From the NCBI GenBank assembly GCA_028751875.1, contig CM054138.1:37469915-37533914 (forward strand): 64,000 nt of DNA, given 5' to 3'. The first letter of the stretch is position 1; the number at the start of each line of letters is the position of its first letter. A program made the position numbers and the translations under genes. The notes under the pieces are model-generated. The model ran no database searches and was not told the DNA's origin. It saw only the letters and a program-made list of their open reading frames with translations. Positions 19,064 to 29,703 of this stretch are shown here, piece by piece. This DNA comes from Rapana venosa (taxonomy: Eukaryota > Mollusca > Gastropoda > Neogastropoda > Muricidae).

Positions 19064-20230
19064 GTTCAAGTCAAGTCAAGTCAAGTCAAAATCATCTTTA
19101 TTGAGGGTAAAAGATCAAGTTTACACAACTTGTTTTCATCCTGCCCTCACAGAAAGAAATAAAGAAAACTGACTTATAAAAGCATTAAAAAGACAATGTT
19201 AATCTATGCTAAAAAAACAAAAACATTTTATAAATGAGGATTTTTTGGGTATAAATCCAGACCTAACAATACAAGATAAAACAAAACAAAGACAGTACAA
19301 CATAAGCTCAAGTCATACAGACAAATGATGAAACTACTGTGACGGGGCAGTAATTCGCTTATCTTCCCATGCGCTCAGAGCGACGTGTGTTACTATTTTG
19401 GGACACACCTGCAAATTGTGCCTCGCTCTGATTCGTTGGGTGGTTAGTTGAAACCAGTCGATGCATACACTGTGCCTTTGCAGTGATATGTAATATTTAA
19501 ACAGCTTCTTTCTAAAGGAACGTTCTCTCTGTTCCGACTGTACTGCCTAGCCGAGAAGATGTAGAGATACGTGGCAGATCAAGTATCTTCATTCTAGTAC
19601 TCTACAAAATAATAAGGGTAGGAATAACAATGAAACAAACATACGCAAGGTAACCTCTAACTCAAAAGTGGACATATTATTTATCCAACAGGTGTTTCCT
19701 AAAACATGTCTTAAATGTTTGTCTCGCTAATTCACAATGTTCTTCCTGAGTAAACAAGGATTGACTTACAGAGATGCTTATGGGGGCCTAGGCAGAAACA
19801 GTCTGTGAGTAGGTCTATTATTATTATTGACAGAAAAATGTTTCACTTTTCTCTTTAGGGCTATTTTCGTATACACTTGTTGAAATGCAGTCTACCATTT
19901 GACTGGAAGAATAACTAAATGTTTGTAGTTGGTGGTGGTCAGTGTGTTAGGGTTCAGTTGGATTAGTATGACAGCTCTTTTATGTAAGCAGCTTATATGC
20001 TATAGGTTTGTTTCACTAACACTGTCCCATAAGGTAGAAATAAAATTTATAAGGAGATAGATAATGTGCGTGAATGAATAGTTTTCGTAACTGCAGAGTT
20101 AGAACATTTTTGGTTTTCTAAGTTGATATAGTATTACTGAGGTTCGTTTTCTTAATGTGGCTCTTTGTTCTGACCAAGATAAATCATAGTCAATTACTGC
20201 ACCATGATGAAACTACTTAAATTTGTCCTT
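19064..20230 (-). mobile_element. probable LINE 3' end with (TTGAC)n tail
   Basis: The minus strand ends in aataaagatgattttgactt followed by four TTGAC repeats (19,089-19,064). A polyadenylation-like aataaa just before a pentamer tail is typical of a LINE 3' end. The ~1.1 kb upstream on that strand is not recognisable as coding and may be an untranslated region or unrelated DNA. Confidence 0.4.
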
Positions 20231-20371
20231 AGATAAATGTTGGTGCGAATGGAGAACGCAATCTCTTTCCTCGGGAAAGTTATCAGCAGCGCTTTCGTTT
20301 AAGGTGCTGGCCACTCGCCTGTCCGCCAGATCTTACTGTTAAGATTTTCTTTTTTCAGGCTACTTAAACAA

Positions 20372-20432
20372 TTTGCAACAATGTCTTGTGCTTTATGTTA
20401 ATCTACATATTGGAAATGACAGAGTAAGATTT
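20372..20432 (-). mobile_element. small LINE-C fragment
   Basis: About 60 bp (tcttgtgctttatgttaatc ... ttggaaatgacag) matches 18,260-18,318 inside LINE-C copy (a) with few differences. An isolated fragment with no flanking LINE sequence seen. Confidence 0.6.
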
Positions 20433-20530
20433 TGAACACATGGTCACTGCTTGGCTTTGAAACTAGTGTATTGTACCCCCTTCAGTACAGGGCCATAGCG
20501 AGTTTGAGTTCTCTCTCTCTCTCTCTCACT

Positions 20531-20762
20531 CAACATCAGTACCGACTTCCCTCCCCCGAAAAGTCCTTCGGATGAGACTATATATATACTGAGGTCCCGT
20601 GTGCGAACAAACGCAGAACATCTTGCACACACGTTAAAATCAATTTCACTTTTAGGGAGAGTAAGCCATTGTGTGCCGGTGAGCACGTATGACAAAATTT
20701 ACAAAACTGCATTTACATGGATGTAAAAATCTCAAGAGTGCTTATTCCATTATCCTCGAAAT
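20531..20762 (+). mobile_element. SINE-A, plus orientation, 5'-truncated
   Basis: The reverse-complement orientation of the other copies: aacatcagtaccgacttccc, tccttcggatgagactatat, ccattgtgtgccggtgagca and a 3' end of gagtgcttattccattatcc followed by aaataaaagaataaaataa. The tRNA head is missing. A (CT)15 run precedes it and (CA)n follows its tail. Confidence 0.82.
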
Positions 20763-20769
20763 AAAAGAA

Positions 20770-20775
<6 letters not shown>

Positions 20776-20822
<47 letters not shown>
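20776..20822. repeat. (CA)n microsatellite
   Basis: CA run of about 23 repeats directly after the SINE-A tail; it may have grown from the A-rich tail. Confidence 0.95.
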
Positions 20823-20825
<3 letters not shown>

Positions 20826-21721
20826 GTGTGCGCGCGCGGGAGATGGGGGAGGGTTGAAGACGGGAGAGGAGATAACCTTGGTGAAGCGGTATTAGACTAG
20901 GTCTAAAGGCCAGGTATGTCACCTTTTAGTTTCTGCTTTCACATACATTTTTGCTCTCTTCCTTTCATTTACATACCCCACCTTTAACCACTCGCCCCCC
21001 TCCCACACCCCACTCACTCGTCCTCTGCCCGTCCTCTTCAGTTCTAACTTCTGTGCTCCTTCTTCCTTCCTTCAGCTATTGCCAGTTTCTCTCCGTTTAG
21101 TTAGTCAGTTCCTCTGTGAACATTGATTCTTTTGCTTGTTCCAGTCCTTCTATGTTCCGACAAAAAAGTTAGCGGGCAAGGGAGGGGTTGAGTGAGGATT
21201 CCTGAAGTGTGCCGTGAGTATGGGGGTGAGGCTGATGGGGGAGGAGTGGGGGTATAGGCCAGTGTCCACACACACACTCAGCAATATTTTGTGTAAGCAT
21301 TACCCGGTGCATTAATATTGTTGTTGCCCATATCTTTACAATTTTGTTCTTACTCTTTTTCTATTCATCCGTATTTCACAAAAAAATATAGAGCTATCTT
21401 TGCTTATTTCATGTATTAATTCTTTTTTCCATCTATGATTTGTTGCATTACTTGTATGTATCCTTTTTCCTGTGCCTTTGCTATGTTTGTTAGGAGGCTC
21501 TTTCTTTCTTTCTTTCTTGGTCTGTGTATGTCCGTGGTTACCCAGACACAGGTATTGCTCAAAGAGAATCAGAACAGACTGTCCTCTGTTTTTGACTTGT
21601 GCTGCAGTATGACTTTGTTGTTATTTACCTCTCGAACTCACAATCTTGCATTTTCAGTTTCTTTGCTGTATATGTTGCATGCGTGCTGGTAGTTGTGTGT
21701 GCGTGCGTGTATGTTTATTTA
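20823..21721. other. unassigned spacer
   Basis: GC-variable sequence with no recognised repeat or frame, apart from a short (TTTC)n near 21,500. Confidence 0.45.
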
Positions 21722-21770
21722 TTTATTTTCATTTCGAGGATAATGGAATAAGCACTCATGTGCTTAATTT
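21722..21770 (-). mobile_element. SINE-A 3'-tail fragment
   Basis: Only the last part of a SINE-A (ggataatggaataagcactc, atgtgctta) is present, immediately before a full copy. Confidence 0.75.
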
Positions 21771-21789
21771 TTTTTAAACATAGTTTATT

Positions 21790-22137
21790 TATTTTGTACT
21801 TATTCTTTTATTTTGAGAATAATGGAATAAGCACTAATGCGCTTTTTTACGTCCAATCCCCGTGTGTATTCGGTTTTGTAAATTTTGTCATCTGTTCCCA
21901 CCGGCACACAATGGCCTACTCTTACGAAAAGCGGAACAGGATTTAACGTGTGCGCAAGATGTTCTGCGTGCGTTCGCACACGAGGCCTCGGTTTATAGTC
22001 TCATCCAAAGGACTTTTGGGGACAGTGGAGTCTGCACTGATGTTAACTCCAGGGGAAAATATCCCCTTGAACGTGAATCGACCCCGGGTCGTCAGATTGC
22101 GAGCGCAATTTTCTAACCACTAGGCTATCCCGTCCCC
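21790..22137 (-). mobile_element. SINE-A, full length
   Basis: The most complete copy. Its minus-strand head (22,136-22,060) reads ggggacgggatagcctagtg with an A box tagcctagtggtta, then gcgctcgcaatctgacgacc and a B-box-like ggtcgattcac. The body follows (aacatcagtgcagactccac, ccattgtgtgccggtgggaa) and the tail ends in A/T-rich sequence at 21,790. Length is about 345 bp. A tRNA-derived SINE by its split polymerase III promoter; the partner LINE is not identified. Confidence 0.88.
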
Positions 22138-22149
22138 GTGTGTATGTGT

Positions 22150-22384
22150 GTGTGTATTTCGAGGATAATGGAATAAAGACTCAAGTGCTTTTTTACATCT
22201 TGTATTTATTTTTTTTAATATTCTTTTACATTGAGGATAATGGAATAAGCACTTATGCGCTTTTTTAATCTAGTCCCCGTGTGTATGCAGTGTTGTAAAT
22301 TTTGTCATCCGTTCTCACCGGCACACAATGGCCTACTTTTCAGAAAAGCGGAACGGGTTTTAACGTGTGTGCAAGATAATCTGC
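22150..22384 (-). mobile_element. SINE-A tail fragment plus truncated SINE-A
   Basis: 22,155-22,200 is a tail-only fragment (ggataatggaataaagactc). 22,205-22,384 is a copy truncated after gtgtgtgcaagataatctgc, where a GA repeat begins. With 21,722-22,137 this makes two tail-plus-body pairs in a row. Confidence 0.78.
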
Positions 22385-22426
<42 letters not shown>

Positions 22427-22500
22427 TGTGTGTGTGTGTGTTGTTGTGTGTGTGTGTGCACCGCGCGCGCGTGCGTGCGTGCGTGCGTTGAGTGTGTGTG
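22385..22500. repeat. compound (GA)n-(GT)n-(GC)n microsatellite
   Basis: GA, then GT, then mixed cgcgcgcgtgcgtgcgtg. Confidence 0.93.
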
Positions 22501-22512
22501 TATGTGTTCATA

Positions 22513-22780
22513 GATTGAAAAGTGTTGCATGGACCAATTATCTGATCGCAAAGAGTTGCATGGACCAAACATTAGATTGCGAAGTTTGGAATGGACTAAT
22601 CATTGTAAAGTGTTGACTAGACCAATCAGATTGCAAAGTGTTGAATGTACCAATCATTGTTAAGTGTTGAATGGACCAATCATTGTTAAGTGTTGAATGG
22701 ACCAATCATTGCAAAGTGTTTAATGGACCTATAATCCGATTGCAAAGTGTTGAATAGACCAATCATCCGATTTCAAAATG
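22513..22780. repeat. imperfect minisatellite, 27/34-bp units
   Basis: About nine units share aagtgttgaatggaccaatc, with or without an extra gattgc segment. Confidence 0.85.
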
Positions 22781-22899
22781 TAAAATAGATGTCTAGTACC
22801 GACTGCAATTTTAAACAATGCCATTATTAATTGCCGAGAACATAACAGCACAGTCATCATGGACTGCATAAAGAAACAAGAAAACATTGTCAGGAGTCT

Positions 22900-23205
22900 C
22901 CTTGTTCTTCTTCCTCAAACGTTCAAACAACTAGTGTTGTCTGAAGTCAGGCCCAACACATCCGACTTTGGTGTAGAAGAGAGCAATGTTATCTCTTAGT
23001 CTTTCTGGAAAAATGCAGAACGAACCAAGAAGGCAGAAAATAGACAAGAAGGAGGTGTTGGGAAGAAAAGGAACAAGGCAGAAACAAAGAGAGGGATAGA
23101 AAAGAGGGAATTCCCAGCACAAATTTTCCAGAAGGTGGGGATGCTATTTATACTGACAGCCCCTACCCCCCCCCCCCCCCCCCCTTCCGGCATCCCAATG
23201 AGGGA
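22900..23205 (-). mobile_element. SINE-B copy
   Basis: Same family as 9,974-10,303: shared blocks aagaaggcagaaaatagaca, ggaacaaggcagaa and gatgctatttatactga. It is flanked by a perfect 11-bp target-site duplication, gtcaggagtct at 22,889-22,899 and 23,206-23,216, which fixes both ends. A 19-base C run (23,166-23,184) sits near its 5' end. No coding capacity. Confidence 0.88.
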
Positions 23206-23271
23206 GTCAGGAGTCTTAAATGAAAGGAAAAGGAAATAAATTGCAAAGAAAGAAGTGACAGAAGACAATAC

Positions 23272-23345
23272 AGAGAGAAAGAGAGAGACAGACAAGAGAG
23301 AGACAGACAGACAGAGACAGACAGACAGAGACAGACAGGCAGAGA
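23272..23345. repeat. (CAGA)n / (GA)n low-complexity tract
   Basis: Imperfect gacagacagacagaga repeats. Confidence 0.9.
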
Positions 23346-23399
23346 TCGGATATAATTTATATTAAAAGACACCCCAAACCCATCTCCCTTGAACATCCT

Positions 23400-23630
23400 C
23401 TCAGGGAACTGAATGTAACACACATCACATAAGAGAGAAGAGCAAAGGACGAATAATGAATATAACAACTATACAACACACATCACATAAGAGAGAAGAG
23501 CAGGGGACGAATAATGAATAAAACAACTATACAACACACATCACATAAGAGAGAAGAGCAAGGAACGGATAATGAATATAACAACTATACAACACACACC
23601 ACATAAGATAGAAGAGCAAGGGACGGATAA
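23400..23630. repeat. 58-bp tandem repeat
   Basis: About four units of 58 bp containing acatcacataagagagaag and ataacaactatacaacaca, with few differences. Confidence 0.9.
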
Positions 23631-23726
23631 TTGGTAGACTCCCTCTTTTCATCCTCATCATTTCAGCCAGCATTTAAGTTTTGTCTATAAAACTCTTACA
23701 AGAACAACTCGGGGGAAAGAAGTATA

Positions 23727-24008
23727 TCATCTTTGATTATTTAAAAAAAATTTTAATTCATATTTCAATCCTGTTAGATCATTTTTTTCATTGAAGGGCG
23801 CAAATGACCTCATCATCAGTATGTTGCAAATTTTTTCAAGAATTTTTATTCCCTGTTCATTCATTTTCTCCTGTTGAAGCAATTTTTTTTTGGATATAAT
23901 AGACGATAGGAAATTGGCTGCAAATCGATTAGGGTTTTCAATTTCAACGAAGCCCAAATGACCAAGAATTCCCAGTGGGCTGTCTGAAATATGTGGCTTC
24001 AAACTCAC
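23727..24008 (-). other. open frame of unknown identity
   Basis: A 93-residue minus frame, Lys/Asn/Phe/Leu-rich (KKLLQQEKMNEQGIKILEKI), helical-looking. No family is recognised. It could be the C-terminal tail of a LINE or chance in AT-rich DNA; no start or neighbours support a gene. Confidence 0.2.
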
Positions 24009-24624
24009 ATGATGACTGGAGATCAGCCCATGTCATCCTGTTTTAACTTTTTGTGTTCCTGTAATACCCCCTCACCCGAACACCAGTTCAGAAAACCTTG
24101 TAGTGATGGGATGCTAAAAGGTTAAAGCAATTTAGAATCATATTTTTTATCAAGTGGCTAGCTTCCAAATTTGCTATTCATTAGAGTAAGTTGCCAAAAA
24201 TCTTGTCCTGTTAAGGAAACGTTTTTTTTGGTTTGATTTCTTTATATGTAATTGTCAGTGTTCCCAAAAAGCTTTACTGCAAGCGAAATATTCCATATCT
24301 TACACCTACACCAGCAAGGATCAAGGGACGGAAAAGGAAATCCGCTTGGCAAATGCTTTAACCCATTGATCTAACTTCTAGATATGAATGGAAGTACGTC
24401 ACGCGAGTCACTTATCTATTCACTCGCCTGTGTGTATCCATGTTTGTAGTGATTTTTTGATGAAGACGAAGTAAACAAACATAAAATAGTTTGAAATGTA
24501 TAAGATTCGGAAATTTTGTTTGCGGGATAGTTTGTTAAACAGTTAGATAGTTTGTATTTTCATTTCCATGTTGAGATATCTGTTAAAAAGGTCTTGCAAC
24601 TGAGTTTCTATTTTTTGTGTTGTC
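24009..24624. other. unassigned spacer
   Basis: Nothing recognised; AT-rich. Confidence 0.45.
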
Positions 24625-25370
24625 TTACACAGTATTGCCAGGCAAAAATAGGTGGAAAATTTTCTGCACTGATTACACTTGATAAAGATGAAGAGACAAT
24701 AACCAACAGTTTCAATGCAGTGATGACGGAAACAGCAAAGGAGCTACTTGGCAAGCACCGCCATAAATAACAACCATGGATCACAGATAAAATCCTGGAT
24801 ATGTGTGATAAACGAAGTAAATTGAAGAGTGTAAGTACACAACAGGAGCAGGGGAATACAGAGAGGTCAGCAAAAAGATCAAGAAAGACATGAAAAAGGC
24901 CAAAGAAGAATGGAATGAGAAACAATTGAAGAAAATTTGGCCAAGAACAACAGCAGAAGAGCCTATCAAATTGTGAAAGAGCTCACACCCCAGAAACAGA
25001 CAAGAGTCACCAGCATCGAAGACAAAGACGGAAACTGCCTCACAGAGGAAAAAGATATCATTAACAGATGGACAGAGTACTGTTCAGAGCTCTACAACCA
25101 TCAGGCACAAGGTGACCCCAGTGTACTTACAAGTCAAGACTCGTCAGAAGATGATGACTTTCTTATCCTTCGTGAAGAGGTTGACGTAGCAATCAAATCA
25201 CTGAAAAATGGGAAAGCTGCAGGCATTGACAACATCCCAGCAGAGCTGATCAAATACGGGGGAAAAAGTGACAGACATCCTCACAAGAATTTGCAACAAG
25301 ATCTGGCAGACTGGAGAGTGGCCAACACCTTGGACCCAATCACTCATCATCATGCTCCCCAAGAAAGGTA
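24625..25370 (+). pseudogene. LINE-C copy (b), 5' part (linker and RT fingers)
   Basis: Plus-strand frames read QAKIGGKFSALITLDKDEET and TETAKELLGKHRHK with a stop; then RRAYQIVKELTPQKQTRVTS, NRWTEYCSELYNH, LREEVDVAIKSLKNGKAAGI and DNIPAELIKYGGK (24,937-25,270). After a frameshift, RICNKIWQTGEWPTPWTQSL and IIMLPKKG follow (25,268-25,370). This is the linker and start of the RT of an RTE-like LINE. LINE-A copy (c) is inserted exactly at LPKKG; the reading resumes at 29,704. Confidence 0.88.
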
Positions 25371-25612
25371 CAGACAGTACTGAGGGCAGACGATCAGCAC
25401 CTGCAGCCAGAGCAAGGCAAAACCAGACAGGAGGGCGTGGTGTCAACAGCAGCAGACGTGAAGGCCACAATACCACGGGGCAGCCACGGGGGTTTGGCAG
25501 AGGGAAGACATCGCCAGCCACGCACTGGAGATAGGATGTCGGCCGGCCCCAGTCTTCTGATGCAGATCAAATCAGGGCTACACATGAAAATCTTTCCAGT
25601 GCAAGAAATCAA

Positions 25613-27013
25613 GTGTGTGATATCATTAATCTGAATAAGCTTGATAGCAGTTATGTGTATCTTAGTAGAACATCTTATGGTAACAGGGGAAATGGTAATT
25701 ATGATGATGGTGATGATTGTGGTAATAAGGAAGGGGATGATGAAGGGGAAGATGGTGGGGATGATGATTGTGACTATGATGGTGGCGTTATTGAAGAGAC
25801 AGAAGATGGTAGCAGTGGTGGTGATAGCAATAATGAAGATGTTGATGACGGTTCAGTATCAAGTTACAGTAGAAATGATGAAAATAGTAACAGTAATTCT
25901 AGTGACCAAACAGACAATGGTGGACATAACATTACCTTTTTAGTTTGGAACATTGGGGGGCTTGTGAGCCAGCTGGGTGACATTGATTTTATGAAATATG
26001 TGAGTGACTTCGATGTAGTGTGCCTGGTGGAAACATTCCTGGACAACTGCTTTGACTTGTCTTATTACTTTATAAATCATGTGAAGTACATGTCTCCTGC
26101 TATCAAACTCTCCCATCAGGGTCGTCGTTCAGGGGGTATTCTGTGTATGATTAAGAAAAATATTGCCCAACATGTACTAACAGTTGACTCTTCAAACGAT
26201 CATTTGTTAATACTAAGACTGTCGAAATCACTGTATGGTGGAATCAATGACGTTATGCTGATACCTACCTACATCCCACCTAGTGGGAGTCCATACTACC
26301 AAAGAAGTGGTTCTGCTTGTTATTTACATGATGTGGAAATTATATTGGGGAATATAATGGAGGGTCAAGAGGATTGTGATGTTCTTCTTGTTGGGGACTT
26401 GAATGCAAGGACTGCAGATTACCAGGTAAACACACAGCGAACCTTAGATAATTTCACACAAAACCTGAAAGACAGTGATGAATTGATGTTTCATGGACGA
26501 GTGTCAGATGATGATGTCCTAAATGGTTTTGGTACTGCTCTTCTTGATTTTTGTGTATCTTTTGATTTAAAAATCATGAACGGTTCATGTAATGTACCTG
26601 AATCAAGTAAGTATACTGACATATGCCCTCAGGGCAATAGTGTTGTAGATTATTGTATATCTACTTGTCATCTAGCTGACAGTATAACTGATTTACGTGT
26701 GGAGGAAAGAATAGAATCATCCCACATGCCACTTAAATTTGTGCTTAAAACAACTACAGAACAGAGAGTTACAAAGAAGGAAAAATCGGTAAGTAAAATC
26801 ATCTGGAATGAAGACAAGAAGGAGGAGTTTTGTGGATATATGATATCTGCAGAAGTCCAAAACAAAGTGCAAGAGGCTGTGCAGCTCACCACAGTAGACA
26901 TAGATCAGGCACTTGAAGTATTTAACAGCATTATGAAACATGCAGCTCAAGGCACGATTAAAAATGTCGGGGGGGAAAGCTGGGATGTCCAAAAGATTTT
27001 CTCCATGGTATGA
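25613..27013 (+). pseudogene. LINE-A(c) ORF2, acidic leader and endonuclease
   Basis: A 466-residue frame (first codon GTG, so the true start is uncertain). Residues 25-105 are strongly acidic (Asp/Glu/Gly, from a GAT-type repeat). The endonuclease follows: VWNIGGL (residue ~111), VVCLVETF (Glu), YIPPSGSPYY, VLLVGDLNARTADY (Asp, Asn) and GNSVVDYCIS (Asp). The last motif reads ESSHMPL where the paralogue at 52.7 kb has ESDHLPL, so the Asp of the SDH catalytic pair is lost. The enzyme would nick target DNA. The frame breaks at a run of eight G (26,968-26,975). Confidence 0.9.
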
Positions 27014-27998
27014 CCAAGAATGTGTGGAAAAGAAAAGGCTTGCTAGAAGGCAACTAAGGAAGTATAAGAAAACTAGAAAAGAGGAGGACAAACAATGTTA
27101 TCAGGAAAGAAGAAAAGACTATAAAAATACGCTTAAACATAAAGCACAAGATTATAAAAAGATACAACTTGAGGCACTCATGAACTCACTGAATGATCCA
27201 AAACTATTTTGGTCATCAATCAGGAAATCACGATACAGGGCGGCTCCAGTGAGTGAAATAACTACAGAAGAATGGCGTGAACACTTTAATGTGCTACTGA
27301 ATGCAGGCGCTGGGGAAACAAGAGGGCAGGGTGACAATGTTATAGCAGGGGAAGGAGAGGGGGACCAGTTTCTGGACAGGGTCATAACAGAAGAAGAGAT
27401 TAAAACAGCAGTTAGACATCTAGGTAATGGGAAGGCCGCTGGTCCTGATGGCATTCTCAATGAAATGCTTAAAGCATCAGTGGGTGCTATCATGCCATTC
27501 CTCCTTAGGATGTTTAATAGTATGCTCGACACAGGTGTTTACCCCATTGAATGGGCCAAGTCTATAATTGTGCCACTCCACAAAAAGGGAAAAACTGATG
27601 ACCCTGGTAATTATAGGGGAATATCTTTGATTAGCTCACTATGCAAAGTTTTTACGTCCATTCTTAACAAAAGATTGTATGAATGGGCAGAAAACAACAA
27701 TAAGATAGATGAAAGCCAGGCAGGATTCCGAAGACATTACTCAACAGTGGATCATGTGTTCACCCTACATGCTTGTATACAGAAACAGTTTTTGAATAAT
27801 GCAAAACTGTATGTGGCTTATATAGATTTTTGTAAAGCATACGATAGTATTCAACGTCCTGTGTTGTGGTCTGTTTTACTCAGAGCAGGGGTACACGGTA
27901 AGATGCTTAACATTTTAAGAAACATGTATGATACTGTCAAGATGTGTGTAAGAAACGGTAATGAATATTCAGATTTTTTTAATGTGTCCAAGGTCTAA
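26940..27998 (+). pseudogene. LINE-A(c) ORF2, linker and RT fingers/palm
   Basis: A 352-residue frame overlapping the previous one across the G run. It holds the basic linker (FSPWYDQECVEKKRLARRQL, NDPKLFWSSIRKS), KAAGPDGILNEML, WAKSIIVPLHKKGKTDDPGN, YRGISLISSLCKVF, DESQAGFRRHYSTVDHVF and the motif A region LYVAYIDFCKAYDSI. It ends at a TAA (27,996-27,998) just before the GLKQGC box, which is in the next frame. A small indel between 27,970 and 27,996 explains the break. Confidence 0.92.
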
Positions 27999-29323
27999 AA
28001 CAAGGTTGTGTTGCTTCACCAATACTCTTTTCTTTTCTTATTAATGAACTGGCACATGAAATATTGAGTCACGGGAAGCATGCAATACGCTTGTCACCAA
28101 CTGAAACAAAGTTGTTCATTATGATGTTTGCCGACGATATTGTCTTAATGTCATACTCTGTTATTGGCTTACAGAACCAACTCAACCTGCTGTTTTCCTC
28201 ATCAGAGAGGCTAGGCTTGAAAGTAAATCTGGATAAAAGTAAAGTAATGGTGTTCAGAAAAGGGGGGGGTTTAGCATCAAAAGAGAACTGGTTCTATGGA
28301 AATGAAAAATTAGAAGTCGTGAATTCCTACAAGTACTTGGGTATAACCATGTCCACCAAAATGAGCTGGACTATAGCAGTGAATGAAAGGATAAGCCGAG
28401 CAAAGAAAGCAGTCTCAGACATTTTGAATTGCCTTTCCAGAATGCGTTGTAACTCTGCCAAAGTTTTCTTTAAAATGTTTGATGCACAAGTCCAACCTAT
28501 GTTACTCTACGGATCCGAAGTTTGGGGGTACACAAAATATGATTCCTTAGAAAAAGTACACTTGTTTGCATGCAAGAGATTCCTGAAAATCTCATTAAGA
28601 GCGCCAAACAATGTAGTGTATGGCGAACTAGGAAGACATCCACTGTACATAAACTCGGCAGCAAGCTGCATCAGATATTGGTTCAAGCTTCTGAAACAGC
28701 ACGACTCAAAGTATTCTAAATGTGCTTACAACATGCTGTTGGAACTTCATAATCGTGGTCGTGCAAATTGGGTGACATATATCCGTAATCTGCTGTGCCT
28801 AAATGGTTTCTCGTATGTTTGGACCTTTGGCAGTGTAGGCAATGAAAAAACGTTCATTACGGAATTCAAAAAGAGATTAAAAGATGTGTTCTGTCAAGAG
28901 TGGTTTTCTTATTTCGAAAGCAAATGTGACCGTAGTTTATATAGTGAAGATAAGTGCTGTCTGGAGAGAGAAAGGTACATTGACATAATTACTTTCAATA
29001 CATATAGAGTAGCTTTGGCGCGTTTTCGAATTGGAGTATCGGAAATTAATTTTCATAAATTTAGATATGCGTCTATTGATGAGAAAAGAAACTGTCCATT
29101 CTGTAAAAACGTGTTAGAAGATGAAGTGCATGTGATGTTTCTCTGTCCAGTATATAAAGATATCCGTCAGAAACATCTCAGTGTGGCTGAAAGCATACCA
29201 TATAATATCCAGCTGGCAAAGATATTCAGCAGCCGAAATGATGATGTCATCTTTAATTCTAGTAGATTTATATATTATATGTATCAAGAACGCCGGAAAC
29301 AACTAAACGATTCTCAACATTAA
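27992..29323 (+). CDS. LINE-A(c) ORF2, RT core to C-terminal Cys/His cluster
   Basis: An open frame of about 440 codons to the stop at 29,321-29,323. It reads GLKQGCVASPILFSF, MMFADDIVLMS (FADD at 28,127-28,138, intact), LGLKVNLDKSKVMVFRKGGG, SYKYLGITMSTKMSW, PMLLYGSEVWGYT and LFACKRFLKISLRAP. It ends with CPFCKNVLEDEVHVMFLC, a CxxC-x(8)-H-x(4)-C cluster usual in this group and thought to bind nucleic acid. The catalytic RT residues are present. It lacks its own start because a frameshift separates it from the upstream part; repairing none of this, it is unlikely to be translated. Confidence 0.9.
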   Translation, partial: GLKQGCVASPILFSFLINELAHEILSHGKHAIRLSPTETKLFIMMFADDIVLMSYSVIGLQNQLNLLFSSSERLGLKVNLDKSKVMVFRKGGGLASKENWFYGNEKLEVVNSYKYLGITMSTKMSWTIAVNERISRAKKAVSDILNCLSRMRCNSAKVFFKMFDAQVQPMLLYGSEVWGYTKYDSLEKVHLFACKRFLKISLRAPNNVVYGELGRHPLYINSAASCIRYWFKLLKQHDSKYSKCAYNMLLELHNRGRANWVTYIRNLLCLNGFSYVWTFGSVGNEKTFITEFKKRLKDVFCQEWFSYFESKCDRSLYSEDKCCLERERYIDIITFNTYRVALARFRIGVSEINFHKFRYASIDEKRNCPFCKNVLEDEVHVMFLCPVYKDIRQKHLSVAESIPYNIQLAKIFSSRNDDVIFNSSRFIYYMYQERRKQLNDSQH

Positions 29324-29406
29324 TGTTATTAGCTTGTGTCCTGATTCATTGTAAACGGATTTTGATATGTTTGTTTTCTCTTTCTATGATTGATAACCTG
29401 TATCTA

Positions 29407-29409
<3 letters not shown>

Positions 29410-29446
<37 letters not shown>

Positions 29447-29540
29447 ATGGGCATGCGCGTGTGTGTATGTGTGCGCGCGCATGTGTGTATGTGTGCGCGA
29501 GAGTACATGTGAGTTTGCGTACGTGCGCGCAAGCAGATGA
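29410..29540. repeat. (GT)n with (GC/AT) variants in LINE-A 3' UTR
   Basis: A pure GT run at 29,410-29,444 continues as mixed gtgtgcgcgc sequence. It lies between the ORF2 stop and the LINE-A(c) 3' tail. Confidence 0.9.
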
Positions 29541-29703
29541 ATTTAAAATTGTTAATGTAATGTCTTTGAAATGTTTCTTCAACTTTTCTATTCGTGATTT
29601 GTACTCATTTGCATCCTTTCGTATTCATCTTATATCTACCCCTATTGTATGGGGCTGTTGGCCTTAGACAATTAAAATTCGAGTTTCGAGTTTCGAGTTT
29701 CGA

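Larger units (their letters stand above)
25371..29703 (+). mobile_element. LINE-A copy (c), youngest and best preserved
   Basis: A 4,333-bp plus-strand non-LTR retrotransposon flanked by a perfect 17-bp target-site duplication, gctccccaagaaaggta (25,354-25,370 and 29,704-29,720). It has a short Arg/Gly-rich segment that could be the end of ORF1 (25,380-25,534), an endonuclease-RT protein in three frames with only two breaks, a (GT)n-containing 3' untranslated region and a 3' end of three to four ttcgag repeats (29,678-29,703). Few mutations and the clean duplication imply recent insertion. The 5' end may be truncated within ORF1. Confidence 0.93.

Noticed and set aside
22060..22137. Possible tRNA gene on the minus strand
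   Set aside because: Same reasoning: head of SINE-A, repeated at 3.6 kb with a deletion in the head.
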